Source: Paracoccus ravus (GTDB lineage Bacteria; Pseudomonadota; Alphaproteobacteria; Rhodobacterales; Rhodobacteraceae). Taken from it: a stretch of DNA of 64,000 nucleotides. The translations under genes were made by a program, and so were the position numbers. The stretch is taken from contig NZ_SDEB01000013.1 of the NCBI RefSeq assembly GCF_004522175.1, forward strand, positions 1 through 64,000, given 5' to 3'. The notes under the pieces were generated by a model that was not told the DNA's origin, did not search any database, and was given only the letters and a program-made list of their open reading frames with translations. Each line of letters starts with the position of its first letter. The first letter of the stretch is position 1. Below are positions 11,878 to 20,698 of this stretch, in pieces.

Positions 11878-13095
11878 TCAATCGTAGCTGCGCCGATCCT
11901 CGATGACCTTGCCGTCATTCGGAAGCGATCCGGGCGCAACCAGTTCGATCCGGCCGCGAAGTTTCAGGGTGTCCAGCACCGCTGTTTCGTATCTTGCCGC
12001 ATCTTGGGTGTCGGTTTCCAGTTGCACCGTCATCACATCCATCTCTCCCGCCCGATCCGCAAGCACGCGAGCGCGCCGAATCTCGGGGTGACGCGACACC
12101 AGCACGGCAACCTGCTCGGGCCGCACGAACATGCCCTTGATCTTGGTGGTCTGATCGGCACGGCCCATCCAGCCCCGGATACGCATATTCGACCGCCCGC
12201 AGGGGCTTTCGCCGGGCATCACCGCCGAGAGGTCTCCGGTGGCGAAACGGACCAGCGGATAGTCGGGGTTCAGCGTGGTCACGACGACTTCGCCCACCTC
12301 GCCCTCGGGGACCGGCAGGCCAGTGCCGGGGCGGACGATTTCGACGATCACGCCCTCATCGACGATCATGCCCTCGCAGGCAGGGGTTTCATAGGCGATC
12401 AGACCCAGATCGGCGGTCGCATAGCATTGCACCGTCGCGATCCCGCGCTCGGCATAACTTTGGCGCAGGCTCGGAAACAGTGCCCCGCCCGAGACGGTGG
12501 CGCGGGTCAAGGCCAGCCGCTGGCCCATCTCATCGGCCTTATCGAGGATGATCTTCAGATAATCCGGCGTCCCGGCATAGACCGTGGTGCCGATATCGAC
12601 TGCGGCGCGGACCTGCAATTCGGTCTGTCCTGTGCCTGCGGGCAGAACGGCGGCATCTACGGCACGGGCAGCGGATTCGAACATCATCCCCGCCGGTGTC
12701 AGGTGATAGCCGAAACAGTTGTGAACGATATCGCCCGGCCCGACCCCCGCCGCAAACAAGAACCGCCCCAGCCGCCACCAGTCATTGCCGCGTCGTCCCG
12801 GCTCATAGATCGGGCCGGGGCTTTGGAAGATATTCTCGAATTCGTGCGGGCGGCGGGTGGTGAAGCCGCCAAAGGGCGGCTGCTTTTTCTGCGCCTCGGA
12901 AAGCTCGGATTTCCGGATCACCGGCAGGCTGGCCAAGGCCTCGCGGGTGGTGACTCCCTCGGCCTCGACGCCCTGCAGGATGCGGGCCATAGCGGGGGCG
13001 GTGTGGGCACGCGCGAGGGCCGCGGGCAATTCCTGCGCCAGCCAAGCCGCGCGCTCATCCGCGCTGCGCGTTTCCAGCTCATCATAGAATGTCAT
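11878..13095 (-). CDS. Phenylacetate-CoA ligase-like AMP-forming enzyme
   Basis: This 405-residue cytoplasmic enzyme belongs to the PaaK-type adenylate-forming family, which activates a carboxylic acid with ATP and CoA. Family features include the AMP-binding segment around VSGGALFPSLRQ, the RFATGDLSAV hinge region and the C-terminal GRADQTTKIKGMFVRPEQV. It is the last gene of an operon containing an ABC importer and a second acyl-CoA ligase. Its substrate is likely what the importer brings in, perhaps an aromatic or branched acid. The specific acid cannot be deduced. Confidence 0.82.
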   Translation of the reverse strand: MTFYDELETRSADERAAWLAQELPAALARAHTAPAMARILQGVEAEGVTTREALASLPVIRKSELSEAQKKQPPFGGFTTRRPHEFENIFQSPGPIYEPGRRGNDWWRLGRFLFAAGVGPGDIVHNCFGYHLTPAGMMFESAARAVDAAVLPAGTGQTELQVRAAVDIGTTVYAGTPDYLKIILDKADEMGQRLALTRATVSGGALFPSLRQSYAERGIATVQCYATADLGLIAYETPACEGMIVDEGVIVEIVRPGTGLPVPEGEVGEVVVTTLNPDYPLVRFATGDLSAVMPGESPCGRSNMRIRGWMGRADQTTKIKGMFVRPEQVAVLVSRHPEIRRARVLADRAGEMDVMTVQLETDTQDAARYETAVLDTLKLRGRIELVAPGSLPNDGKVIEDRRSYD

Positions 13096-13116
13096 GGGTC
13101 TGCCTTTCCGGTACCG

Positions 13117-13941
13117 TCAGGCCAGCCAGCGCTTGCGGCGGCGATAGGAGCGCACGTCGCGAAAGCTCTTCCGGCCCTGCTCGGACATGCCGAGATAGAA
13201 TTCCTTCACGTCGGGATTTTCGCGCAGAGCCTCGGCGGGACCGTCCATCACCACCCGCCCGCTTTCCAGAATATAGCCGTAATGGGCGTAGCGCAGCGCT
13301 ATGTTGGTGTTCTGCTCGGCCAGAAGGAAGGTCACGCCCTCGCCCTCATTGACGGCCTTCACGATCTCAAAGATCTGTTCGACCAGTTGTGGGGCCAGCC
13401 CCATCGAGGGCTCATCGAGCAGGATCGTTTCGGGGCGTGACATCAGCGCGCGGCCCATGGCACACATCTGCTGCTCACCGCCCGATGTATAGCCCGCCTG
13501 TGACTTTCGGCGTTCTTTCAGGCGCGGGAAATAGGAATAGACCATCTCAAGATCCTGCGCGACGGCGGCACGGCCATCGTTCCGCGTATAGGCCCCGGTC
13601 AGCAGGTTTTCCTCAACGGTCAGATGCTCGAAGCAATGCCGCCCCTCCATCACCTGAATGACGCCCTTTTTCACCAGCGCAGCAGGGTCCATGTCCTGCA
13701 CCCGCTCGCCGCGATAACTGATCTGGCCCTTAGTCACCTCGCCGCGTTCGGAATGCAGCAGGTTCGAGATCGCCTTCAGCGTCGTGGTCTTACCCGCTCC
13801 ATTGCCACCCAGAAGCGCGGTGATGCCACCCTTGGGCACCGAAAGGCTGACCCCTTTCAGCACGAGGATGACGTGATTGTAGATCACCTCGATATTATTG
13901 ACCTCGAGCAGGGTCTCGCGTTCGGGTGTGGCGTCCAGCAT
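13117..13941 (-). CDS. ABC transporter ATP-binding protein, LivF type
   Basis: This 274-residue ATPase of a branched-chain-amino-acid-type (HAAT) importer has Walker A LLGGNGAGKTTTLKA, signature TSGGEQQMCAMGRAL and Walker B TILLDEPSMGLAP. The C-terminal tail is longer and more basic (SYRRRKRWLA) than in standard LivF. It sits between the binding protein and the PaaK-like gene, 52 bases after livK. The clustered acyl-CoA ligases argue for a carboxylic-acid substrate rather than leucine. Confidence 0.93.
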   Translation of the reverse strand: MLDATPERETLLEVNNIEVIYNHVILVLKGVSLSVPKGGITALLGGNGAGKTTTLKAISNLLHSERGEVTKGQISYRGERVQDMDPAALVKKGVIQVMEGRHCFEHLTVEENLLTGAYTRNDGRAAVAQDLEMVYSYFPRLKERRKSQAGYTSGGEQQMCAMGRALMSRPETILLDEPSMGLAPQLVEQIFEIVKAVNEGEGVTFLLAEQNTNIALRYAHYGYILESGRVVMDGPAEALRENPDVKEFYLGMSEQGRKSFRDVRSYRRRKRWLA

Positions 13942-13960
13942 GGTTTCCCCCAGTCGAATG

Positions 13961-13987
13961 GGTCCCGGCGGTCACCCCGCCGGGACC
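13961..13987 (-). terminator. Intercistronic stem-loop after the binding-protein gene
   Basis: GGTCCCGGCGG (13961-13971) pairs with CCGCCGGGACC (13977-13987), an 11-bp perfect stem with a 5-base loop just past the binding-protein stop codon. No T-run follows on the minus strand. It may act as an mRNA stability element that raises binding-protein expression over livF, rather than as a full terminator. Confidence 0.6.
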
Positions 13988-13993
13988 GAAGGA

Positions 13994-15271
13994 TCAGCAG
14001 CGCGGCTTGATGCCGGCCTCGGCGGCGAAGGCTTCGCTATCGGCGGCGATCAGCGGGTTCAGCACGTCCTGATCGGGCGCGGTGAATTCGGTGATCAGCT
14101 TCCATTGCTTGGCCGCCGCGTCCCATTGCTGCAGACGGGCCATGCCAGAACCGCCATGGTTGTCGCAGCTCATCTTGATCTCGGGGCCGAAATCGGGAAG
14201 GCCGATTTCCTTCAGACGATCCGGCGTGATGTCCAGCGCCTCGAACCCGTCGCGCAGCTGCGTCGGGTTGATCGCCGGCGTCCCCGCCAGTTCCTGCGCT
14301 TTCTTGATGGCCTCGGCGATCACCACCGCCGCATACATGCCGCGCGAATACAAAGCCGAGCCCACGAACTGCCCGCCTTGCGAGGCCTTGCCGGGCTCGA
14401 TGACGAATTTCTTCATGTCGTCATAGACCGGGTAATCGGTGCCGACGCCGTTGAAGGTCAGCGACTTGTAGCCATTCGCGGCCTCACCCACCGGCAGGAC
14501 ATCGACTTCCGAACCCGACCACCAGATGCCGATGAAATTCTCCATCGGGAAGCGGATATTGGCGGCCTCTTGAATGGCGGTCTGGTTCATCACGCCCCAG
14601 CCCCACATCACGACGTAATCAGGCTTGTCACGACGGATCTGCAGCCACTGGCTCTTCTGTTCCTGGCCGGGCGGGTCGATCGGCAGCTCGGTCAGGGTGA
14701 AGCCATGCTTCTTGGACAGATCCTGCAGGGTGCGGATCGGCTCCTTGCCATAGGCCGAGTTGTGATAGACCAGCGCGACCTTCTTGCCCTTCAGATCGCC
14801 GCCGCTCTGGTCGAGCAGGTATTTCACCGCGACCGAGGCGCCGTCCCAATAGTTCGCGGGCGCGTTGAAGACCCATTCGAAGACTTTGCCGTTCTTGGCC
14901 GAGGTCCGGCCATAGCCCGGGGTGTAAAGCACGATCTTGTCGGCCGAGACCTTGGGGATCAGCTGATAAGTGATGCCGGTCGAGAGCGGGTTATAGACCA
15001 ACGCGCCATTGCCCTTAGTCGCCTCGTAGCATTCGACGCCCTTCTCGGTGTTATACGCGGTCTCGCATTCCGGGGTCTGGATCTTTTCGCCGCCAATGCC
15101 GCCATCGCGCTCATTGAGCAAGGTGAAATAATCGTTGAACCCGTCGGCATATTGCGTGCCGTTCGCGCCGTAGGGGCCGGTGCGGTAGCTCAGGTTCGGC
15201 ACGACCAGATCGGCCATGGCCGGTGCCGCCACCAGTAATGCGGTCAAGGCAGTCGCAAGTTTCATTTTCAT
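13994..15271 (-). CDS. Periplasmic substrate-binding protein of HAAT-type ABC importer
   Basis: The 425-residue product starts with a cleavable signal peptide (MKMKLATALTALLVAAPAMA) and has the Leu/Ile/Val-binding-protein fold (SYRTGPYGANGTQYADG, then KKVALVYHNSAYGKEP). It captures the ligand in the periplasm for the LivHM-like permease. Ligand identity is unknown; relatives next to acyl-CoA ligases handle aromatic or short-chain acids. It is the most likely highly expressed gene of the operon, bounded by hairpins on both sides. Confidence 0.93.
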   Translation of the reverse strand: MKMKLATALTALLVAAPAMADLVVPNLSYRTGPYGANGTQYADGFNDYFTLLNERDGGIGGEKIQTPECETAYNTEKGVECYEATKGNGALVYNPLSTGITYQLIPKVSADKIVLYTPGYGRTSAKNGKVFEWVFNAPANYWDGASVAVKYLLDQSGGDLKGKKVALVYHNSAYGKEPIRTLQDLSKKHGFTLTELPIDPPGQEQKSQWLQIRRDKPDYVVMWGWGVMNQTAIQEAANIRFPMENFIGIWWSGSEVDVLPVGEAANGYKSLTFNGVGTDYPVYDDMKKFVIEPGKASQGGQFVGSALYSRGMYAAVVIAEAIKKAQELAGTPAINPTQLRDGFEALDITPDRLKEIGLPDFGPEIKMSCDNHGGSGMARLQQWDAAAKQWKLITEFTAPDQDVLNPLIAADSEAFAAEAGIKPRC

Positions 15272-15298
15272 CTTGGTCTCCTCCCCAAGGGTTTTCCG

Positions 15299-15310
15299 CC
15301 GGTTAACCGG
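15299..15310. repeat. 12-bp perfect palindrome between livM-like and binding-protein genes
   Basis: CCGGTTAACCGG lies in the 42-base gap between the permease stop codon and the binding-protein start. It could form a small mRNA hairpin ahead of the ribosome-binding site GGGGAGGAG. Confidence 0.5.
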
Positions 15311-15313
15311 TCT

Positions 15314-16390
15314 TTAATGCGGGAACGGCCAGAGCCGCAGTTTTTCCTTTGTCAGCCGCCAGAGCCGGGCAAGGCCATGCGGCTCGACGATCAGGAAGAA
15401 GATGATCAGCGCGCCGACGATCATCAGTTCGAGATGCGCGGCCAGATCCGTGGGCCAGCCCAGCCGCGCGACCAGCACGTTCTTCAAGAACACGGGCAGC
15501 AGGACCAGAAAGGCAGCGCCCGCGAAGCTGCCGAAGATGCTGCCAAGCCCTCCGATTATGACCATGAAAAGGACAAGGAAACTTTTGTTGATGCCGAAGG
15601 CCTCGCTGGCCTCAGCCGCGCCAAGATAGACTGCGAACAAAAGCGCCCCTGCGATGCCGACAAAGAAGCTGCTGACGGCAAAGGCTGACAGCTTGGCGCT
15701 CAGCGGGTTCACCCCGATGATCTCGGCGGCGATGTCCATGTCGCGGATCGCCATCCATTTGCGCCCGACAGTGCCGCGTGTCAGGTTCCGCGCAACCCAT
15801 GCCAGCGCCACGGCAAAGACCAGACAGGTCAGATATTTCGCCGAGGCCGAGGTCGCAGGCCCGGTCACCGCCCAGCCCAAGAACGTCCGCTCGGGCGCGG
15901 TGATCTGCCCCGAGGCCGAGTAATTGTAAAACCACGGCACTTTGTTGAATAGCCAGACCAGAAAGAACTGCGCCGCCAGCGTCGCGACTGCCAGATAGAA
16001 GCCCTTGATCCGCAGGCTGGGCAGACCAAACAGCATCCCGACCACTGCCGTGATCAGCCCGGCCAGCAGGATATGGACAAAGATCGGCACGCCCGGAAAT
16101 GCCGTCATCAGCTTATAGACCGCATAGGCCCCGACCGCCATGAATCCGCCGGTGCCCAGGCTGACTTGGCCCGCATAACCCGTCAGGATGTTCAGCCCGA
16201 TCGCCGCAATCGCATAGATCAGGAACGGCACCAGCACCGCATTGGCCCAATAGCTGTCGATAAAGAACGGCACGACCAGAAAGGCCACGGCCAGAGCAGC
16301 GTAATAGCTCCAGCGGTCCAGACGGATCGGAAAGGTCTGGCCATCGTCACGGTAGCTCGTCTTGAAGTCGCCCGCCTCGCGGTAGATCAT
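15314..16390 (-). CDS. HAAT-type ABC transporter permease, LivM type
   Basis: The 358-residue polytopic protein has about nine to ten hydrophobic segments. It carries the LivM permease signature around GLNILTGYAGQVSLGTGGFMA and the cytoplasmic coupling stretch RKWMAIRDMDIAAEIIG. It forms the channel with the LivH-like protein. The preceding gene end is 142 bases away, separated by a repeat-like inverted element. The tail LRLWPFPH is slightly longer than the shortest family members. Confidence 0.93.
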   Translation of the reverse strand: MIYREAGDFKTSYRDDGQTFPIRLDRWSYYAALAVAFLVVPFFIDSYWANAVLVPFLIYAIAAIGLNILTGYAGQVSLGTGGFMAVGAYAVYKLMTAFPGVPIFVHILLAGLITAVVGMLFGLPSLRIKGFYLAVATLAAQFFLVWLFNKVPWFYNYSASGQITAPERTFLGWAVTGPATSASAKYLTCLVFAVALAWVARNLTRGTVGRKWMAIRDMDIAAEIIGVNPLSAKLSAFAVSSFFVGIAGALLFAVYLGAAEASEAFGINKSFLVLFMVIIGGLGSIFGSFAGAAFLVLLPVFLKNVLVARLGWPTDLAAHLELMIVGALIIFFLIVEPHGLARLWRLTKEKLRLWPFPH

Positions 16391-16418
16391 CTGCCCCTCC
16401 CGGCATCAGCCTTGCCAC

Positions 16419-16508
16419 GGGGGCTTCGCGCCCCCGCACCCCCGCGGGATATTTCCACAAGAAAGAAGTGCCGAAGTGCAGGATTCTTTCTTGTCCAAAT
16501 ATCCCCGC
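16419..16508. repeat. REP-like intergenic palindromic element
   Basis: This element fills most of the livH-livM spacer. It comprises a short G/C hairpin (GGGGG at 16419-16423 with CCCCC at 16431-16435) and a long inverted repeat. The left arm, GCGGGATATTTCCACAAGAA from 16445, matches the reverse complement of 16484-16508 with one inserted and two changed bases. The 16-base centre is unique. The form suggests a dispersed bacterial palindromic repeat. A similar G-rich hairpin occurs inside thiZ. Confidence 0.7.
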
Positions 16509-16532
16509 CGGAGGCATTGAAACTTTTCATCG

Positions 16533-17513
16533 TCAGACCCGCTCGATGATACGCTCGCCGAACAGGCCCTGCGGCCGGAAGACGAGGAAGAGCAGCGCCA
16601 GCACATAGGCGAACCAGTTCTCGGTCGCGCCGCCGACCATGGGCCCGATGAAATATTCGAAGAGCTTCTCGCCCATGCCGATGATGAGCCCACCAACGAT
16701 CGCGCCGGGGATCGAAGTGAAGCCGCCCAGCATCAGCACCGGTAGCGCCTTGAGCGCGATCAGCGACAGGCTGAATTGTACGCCCGACTTGGTGCCCCAC
16801 ATGATCCCTGCGACCAGCGCGACGAAACCGGCGATGGACCAGACCATGATCCAGATGAAGCGCAGGCTGATCCCCACAGACAAAGCCGCCTGATGATCGT
16901 CGGCCACGGCACGCATGGCGCGGCCCTGCTTGGTATATTGCGAGAAGCCGACCAGACCCGCGACCAGAGCCGCCGCGATCACCGTCGCCCAGATATCCAG
17001 CCGGTCGATGAAGAAGCCGTAGCCCAGCCAGTCATTCGTCGCGGCCTCGATTCCGTCCGAAATGCCCTGCGGCAGGCCGACATCCAGAACCTTGACGTCC
17101 GCGCCCCACATCACGTCGCCCAAGCCTTCAAGGAACCAAGCCAGACCGATGGTCGCCATGAAAAGGATGATCGGCTCTTGCCCGACCAGATGCTTCAGGA
17201 CCAGCTTTTCGACCGCAATCGCCAGCCCCACCATGATCAGCGCCGTCAGCGCGATCCCGAAGAATGCGGGCACGGTCCAGCCGAAATGGCTGACATGGAC
17301 GCCGAACAAGGCGTTGATCAGATGGGCGAAGGGAACGCGGCCCTCCATGATGCCGACCAGCGTCATCGCGGCAAACAGCGCCATCACCCCTTGGGCATAA
17401 TTGAAGACGCCCGAGGCCTTGTAGATCAGCACGAAACCCAGCGCGACGAGGGCATACATCACGCCCGCCATCAGCCCGTTGACCAGCACCTCGCTTGCGT
17501 AAAGAAACTCCAT
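16533..17513 (-). CDS. HAAT-type ABC transporter permease, LivH type
   Basis: The 326-residue polytopic permease starts MEFLYASEVLVNGLMAGVMY and carries the LivH landmarks ALGFVLIYKASGVFNYAQG and QGRAMRAVADDHQAALSVGI. It pairs with the LivM-like protein. The ATG at 17513 lies four bases after the livG-like stop codon. An upstream in-frame start at 17576 would overlap livG and adds non-homologous residues, so it is rejected. Confidence 0.93.
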   Translation of the reverse strand: MEFLYASEVLVNGLMAGVMYALVALGFVLIYKASGVFNYAQGVMALFAAMTLVGIMEGRVPFAHLINALFGVHVSHFGWTVPAFFGIALTALIMVGLAIAVEKLVLKHLVGQEPIILFMATIGLAWFLEGLGDVMWGADVKVLDVGLPQGISDGIEAATNDWLGYGFFIDRLDIWATVIAAALVAGLVGFSQYTKQGRAMRAVADDHQAALSVGISLRFIWIMVWSIAGFVALVAGIMWGTKSGVQFSLSLIALKALPVLMLGGFTSIPGAIVGGLIIGMGEKLFEYFIGPMVGGATENWFAYVLALLFLVFRPQGLFGERIIERV

Positions 17514-17517
17514 CGCC

Positions 17518-18336
17518 CTACTCCTGCGAGACGCCAAGATAGGCGCTGATGACCTCGGGATTGGCGCGCACCTCATCGGGTGTGCCGTCGCCGATCTTGC
17601 GGCCGTAATCCATCACCACCACCCGGTCGCTCAGGTCCATGACCACGCCCATGTCGTGTTCGATCAGCGCGATGGTGGTGCCGAATTCGTCATTCAAGTC
17701 CAAGATAAAGCGGCACATGTCCTCTTTCTCTTCGACATTCATCCCGGCCATCGGCTCGTCCAGCAGCAGGATGCGCGGCTCGGCGGCCAAGGCGCGGGCA
17801 AGTTCGACGCGCTTTTTCAGCCCATAAGGCAGGCGGCCAACCGGAGTCTTGCGGATGTTCTGGATTTCAAGAAAGTCGATGATCTTTTCGACCTGCTCGC
17901 GGTTCTCGACCTCTTCGCGCTCGGCGCGGCCCCACCAGATCGCCTGAGACCACAAGGGGGCCTTCATCCGATTCAGCCTGCCGGTCATGATATTGTCCAG
18001 AACCGACATGCCGTCGAACAAAGCGATGTTCTGGAAGGTGCGCGCCAAACCAAGGCGCGCCACCTCATAGGGTTTCATCGGCGGACGCTTCTTGCCCTCG
18101 AACCAGATCTCGCCTTCCTGCGGGACATAGAAGCCCGAGATCACGTTCAGCATCGAGGATTTGCCCGCCCCGTTCGGCCCGATGATGGCGCGGATCTCGC
18201 CCTCGCGGATGTCGAAGCTGATATCCTTGATCGCCACCACACCGCCAAAGCGCAGGGTGATATTGCGAAGGTCCATCAGCACCGGACCGATGCGGCGGCC
18301 ATCAGTGGCGAATTCGGTGGCGGGCGTTGCGATCAT
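17518..18336 (-). CDS. ABC transporter ATP-binding protein, LivG type
   Basis: The 272-residue ATPase has Walker A IIGPNGAGKSSMLNV, Walker B ILLLDEPMAGMN and the LivG-type C-terminal segment VVVMDYGRKIGDGTPDEV. The ATG at 18336 overlaps the stop codon of the upstream small membrane gene (ATGA). A second in-frame ATG at 18276 begins at MDLRNITLRFGG and is the only alternative. It supplies energy to the permease pair. Confidence 0.93.
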   Translation of the reverse strand: MIATPATEFATDGRRIGPVLMDLRNITLRFGGVVAIKDISFDIREGEIRAIIGPNGAGKSSMLNVISGFYVPQEGEIWFEGKKRPPMKPYEVARLGLARTFQNIALFDGMSVLDNIMTGRLNRMKAPLWSQAIWWGRAEREEVENREQVEKIIDFLEIQNIRKTPVGRLPYGLKKRVELARALAAEPRILLLDEPMAGMNVEEKEDMCRFILDLNDEFGTTIALIEHDMGVVMDLSDRVVVMDYGRKIGDGTPDEVRANPEVISAYLGVSQE

Positions 18337-18593
18337 GCGGACAACCAGACCCTTTCCAGCAGCGACAGGCCGATATTGTAGGCGATCAGCGCCGCACCCC
18401 AGAGATGCGCCTTGCCGAAAGGCAGCGCAGGCCAAAGGCGTGAGATCATCAAGACGCCAAAGACCGCGCCAATGGCATTCGAGAAGACGTTGTAGACATG
18501 CGGCGGCAGGATCGAGGCCAGAAGCCAAGCCAGAACCAGACCGGCAATCCCGAAGATCACGGCAAAGACATAGGCGGGTTTTTCAGAGGTCAT
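18333..18593 (-). CDS. Small uncharacterised membrane protein in the importer operon
   Basis: The 86-residue hydrophobic protein has about three predicted membrane helices: YVFAVIFGIAGLVLAWLLA, VFSNAIGAVFGVLMISRL and LWGAALIAYNIGLSLLERV. No catalytic motif is visible. It overlaps the acyl-CoA synthetase stop upstream and the livG-like start downstream, each by four bases, so it is tightly translated with the transporter. It might be an accessory subunit. I do not recognise the family. Confidence 0.75.
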   Translation of the reverse strand: MTSEKPAYVFAVIFGIAGLVLAWLLASILPPHVYNVFSNAIGAVFGVLMISRLWPALPFGKAHLWGAALIAYNIGLSLLERVWLSA

Positions 18594-20575
18594 GCTGCAA
18601 TTCCCTTTGCTTTCACATGGTGAAGGGCCGGGGAGACGACCTGAGCATCCTCGATCGTCAGCGTCGCCCTGATCCTGCCCTTGCGGCCATCCTCATAGGT
18701 GACCTCGGTCTCGGTAAAGACATTTCGCGAGCCGTCATAAAGCGCCGCGATCAGGTCGGCATATTTGTCAGCAATGACGCCGCGCCTGACCTTGCGGGTG
18801 CGGGTCATCTCGCCGTCATCTGGATCAAGCTCCTTGTGCAGCACAAGAAACCGGCCGATCTGGCACCCCGACAGCATCGGGTCTTGGGCGACCGAGGCGT
18901 TCACTTCCTGCACATGCTGGCGGATCATCGCATAGACCTGCGGATGACCGGCCAGTTCCTGATAGCTGGCATAGGCGATGTTGTTGCGCTCGGCCCAGTT
19001 TCCGACAGCGGTCAGGTCGATATTGATGAAGGCGGTGCAGAAGTCGCGCCCCGCGCCAAAGACCACGGCCTCAAGGATGTTGGGATAGAACTTCAGCTTG
19101 TTCTCGACATATTTCGGGGCAAACATCCGCCCGTCAGACATGCGACCGACATCCTTGGCGCGGTCGATGATGCGCAATTGCCCGCTATCCTCTTCAAAGA
19201 AACCGGCATCCCCCGTCGCGACCCAGCCTTCGGCATCCTTGGTCGAGGCGGTGCTTTCCGGGTTCTGGAAATATTCGACGAAGGTGCCGGGCGAGCGGTA
19301 AAACACCTCGCCGCTTTCGGCGATCTTCAACTCTACCCCCGGAGAGGGAACGCCGACCGTATCCGGTTTGACCGCGCCATCGGGCTGCTGGGTGATGAAG
19401 ACCGAGGCTTCGGTCTGGCCGTAAAGCTGCTTCAGGTTGATCCCGAGGCTGCGATAGAAGCTGAAGATCTCGGGGCCAATCGCCTCGCCGGCGGTGTAAC
19501 CGACGCGAATGCGTGAATAGCCCAATGTGTTCTTCAGCGGGCCAAAGATCAGCACATTCCCAAGCGCATAGCGCAAGCGGTCCAGTGCCCCAACCGGGCG
19601 CCCCTCAAGGATGGCGGGGCCGACACGACGGGCCAGTTCCATCGCGTGGCGGAACATCCAGCGCTTGAGACGACCGGCATCTTCCATCCGGATCATGACC
19701 GAGGTCAATTGACCCTCGAAGACGCGCGGTGGGGCGAAGAAATAGCTTGGCCCGATCTCGCGTAGATCGGTCATCATGGTCTGCGCACTTTCGGGACAGT
19801 TTACGGTAAAGCCCGCCGAATAGGCCTGCCCGACCGAGAAGATGAAATCGCCGACCCATGCCATCGGCAGATAGGCCAGCACTTCCTCGCGCTCATTGAG
19901 ACTGTCGAACGAGGCGCTGTTCTTCGAGGTCTCGATGATATTGCGGTTCGACAGCACCACGCCCTTGGGCTTGCCGGTCGTCCCCGAGGTGTAAAGCATC
20001 ACGCAGGTATCGTCGTAACCCAGGCCGCTGGTGCGGGCGTCCAACTCGGCCCCAAGGCGTTGTTCGGCAGCGCGGCCCTCGGCCTGCACATCAGCCAAGG
20101 CATTCATGCGGGAATGGTCGTATTTCCGCATCCCGCGCTTGTCGGTATAGATGATGTGGCGGACCTCGGGGGCGCGGTCTCCGACCTCAAGGACCTTATC
20201 CACCTGTTCCTGATCGCCACAGATGACGAAACGCGCGGCGCAATTGCCCAGCACATAGGCCATCTCATCGGCGACCGCGTCCTGATACAGCGGCACGGGA
20301 ACCGCGCCGCACATCTGCGCCGCGATCATCGACCAGTAATGCGCCGGACGGTTGCGGCCGATGATCGCGACATGATCGCCGCGCTCGACGCCAAGGACGA
20401 GGAAACCCAAGGCCAGATCGCGAATCTCGCGCGCGGCCTCGGCCCAGCTCCAGCTTTGCCAGATCCCGAATTCCTTTTCCCGGTAGGCCGTCCGCGTCCC
20501 GAATGCCGTGGCGTTCCTCGCCAGCAATGCGGGAATGGACTGCAAACCGGCCTCGGCCGTCTGCATCTGCTGCAT
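18590..20575 (-). CDS. Long-chain-type acyl-CoA synthetase (AMP-forming)
   Basis: The 661-residue adenylate-forming enzyme has the P-loop-like motif MLYTSGTTGKPKGVVLSN, an AMP motif near YGQTEASVF, a GWVATGDAGFF hinge and the RAKDVGRMSDGRMFAPKYVE region. It resembles the bacterial FadD15-type synthetases that activate fatty or related acids to CoA thioesters. It is the first gene of the importer operon, divergent from the sensor kinase across 123 bases. With the PaaK-like enzyme it suggests that imported acid is activated on entry. Confidence 0.88.
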   Translation of the reverse strand: MQQMQTAEAGLQSIPALLARNATAFGTRTAYREKEFGIWQSWSWAEAAREIRDLALGFLVLGVERGDHVAIIGRNRPAHYWSMIAAQMCGAVPVPLYQDAVADEMAYVLGNCAARFVICGDQEQVDKVLEVGDRAPEVRHIIYTDKRGMRKYDHSRMNALADVQAEGRAAEQRLGAELDARTSGLGYDDTCVMLYTSGTTGKPKGVVLSNRNIIETSKNSASFDSLNEREEVLAYLPMAWVGDFIFSVGQAYSAGFTVNCPESAQTMMTDLREIGPSYFFAPPRVFEGQLTSVMIRMEDAGRLKRWMFRHAMELARRVGPAILEGRPVGALDRLRYALGNVLIFGPLKNTLGYSRIRVGYTAGEAIGPEIFSFYRSLGINLKQLYGQTEASVFITQQPDGAVKPDTVGVPSPGVELKIAESGEVFYRSPGTFVEYFQNPESTASTKDAEGWVATGDAGFFEEDSGQLRIIDRAKDVGRMSDGRMFAPKYVENKLKFYPNILEAVVFGAGRDFCTAFINIDLTAVGNWAERNNIAYASYQELAGHPQVYAMIRQHVQEVNASVAQDPMLSGCQIGRFLVLHKELDPDDGEMTRTRKVRRGVIADKYADLIAALYDGSRNVFTETEVTYEDGRKGRIRATLTIEDAQVVSPALHHVKAKGIAA

Positions 20576-20698
20576 GGTTTCCTCCCTGCCGTCCGGGCTC
20601 CCCTCCCATCCGGCCTCTTCAGGTTACGCCGGTAATCCTTGCGTGAATTTTTCCCGAATCCTACGAATTGTTTCAGGCCATGGCCGACAGGGGGGAAT

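Noticed and set aside
12004..13440. 478-codon plus-strand frame over the PaaK-like and livF genes
   Set aside because: Spans two real minus-strand genes and their spacer, without recognisable domains.
16419..16508. CRISPR-like repeat
   Set aside because: It is one inverted repeat, not a series of direct repeats with regular spacers, and no cas gene is present in the window.
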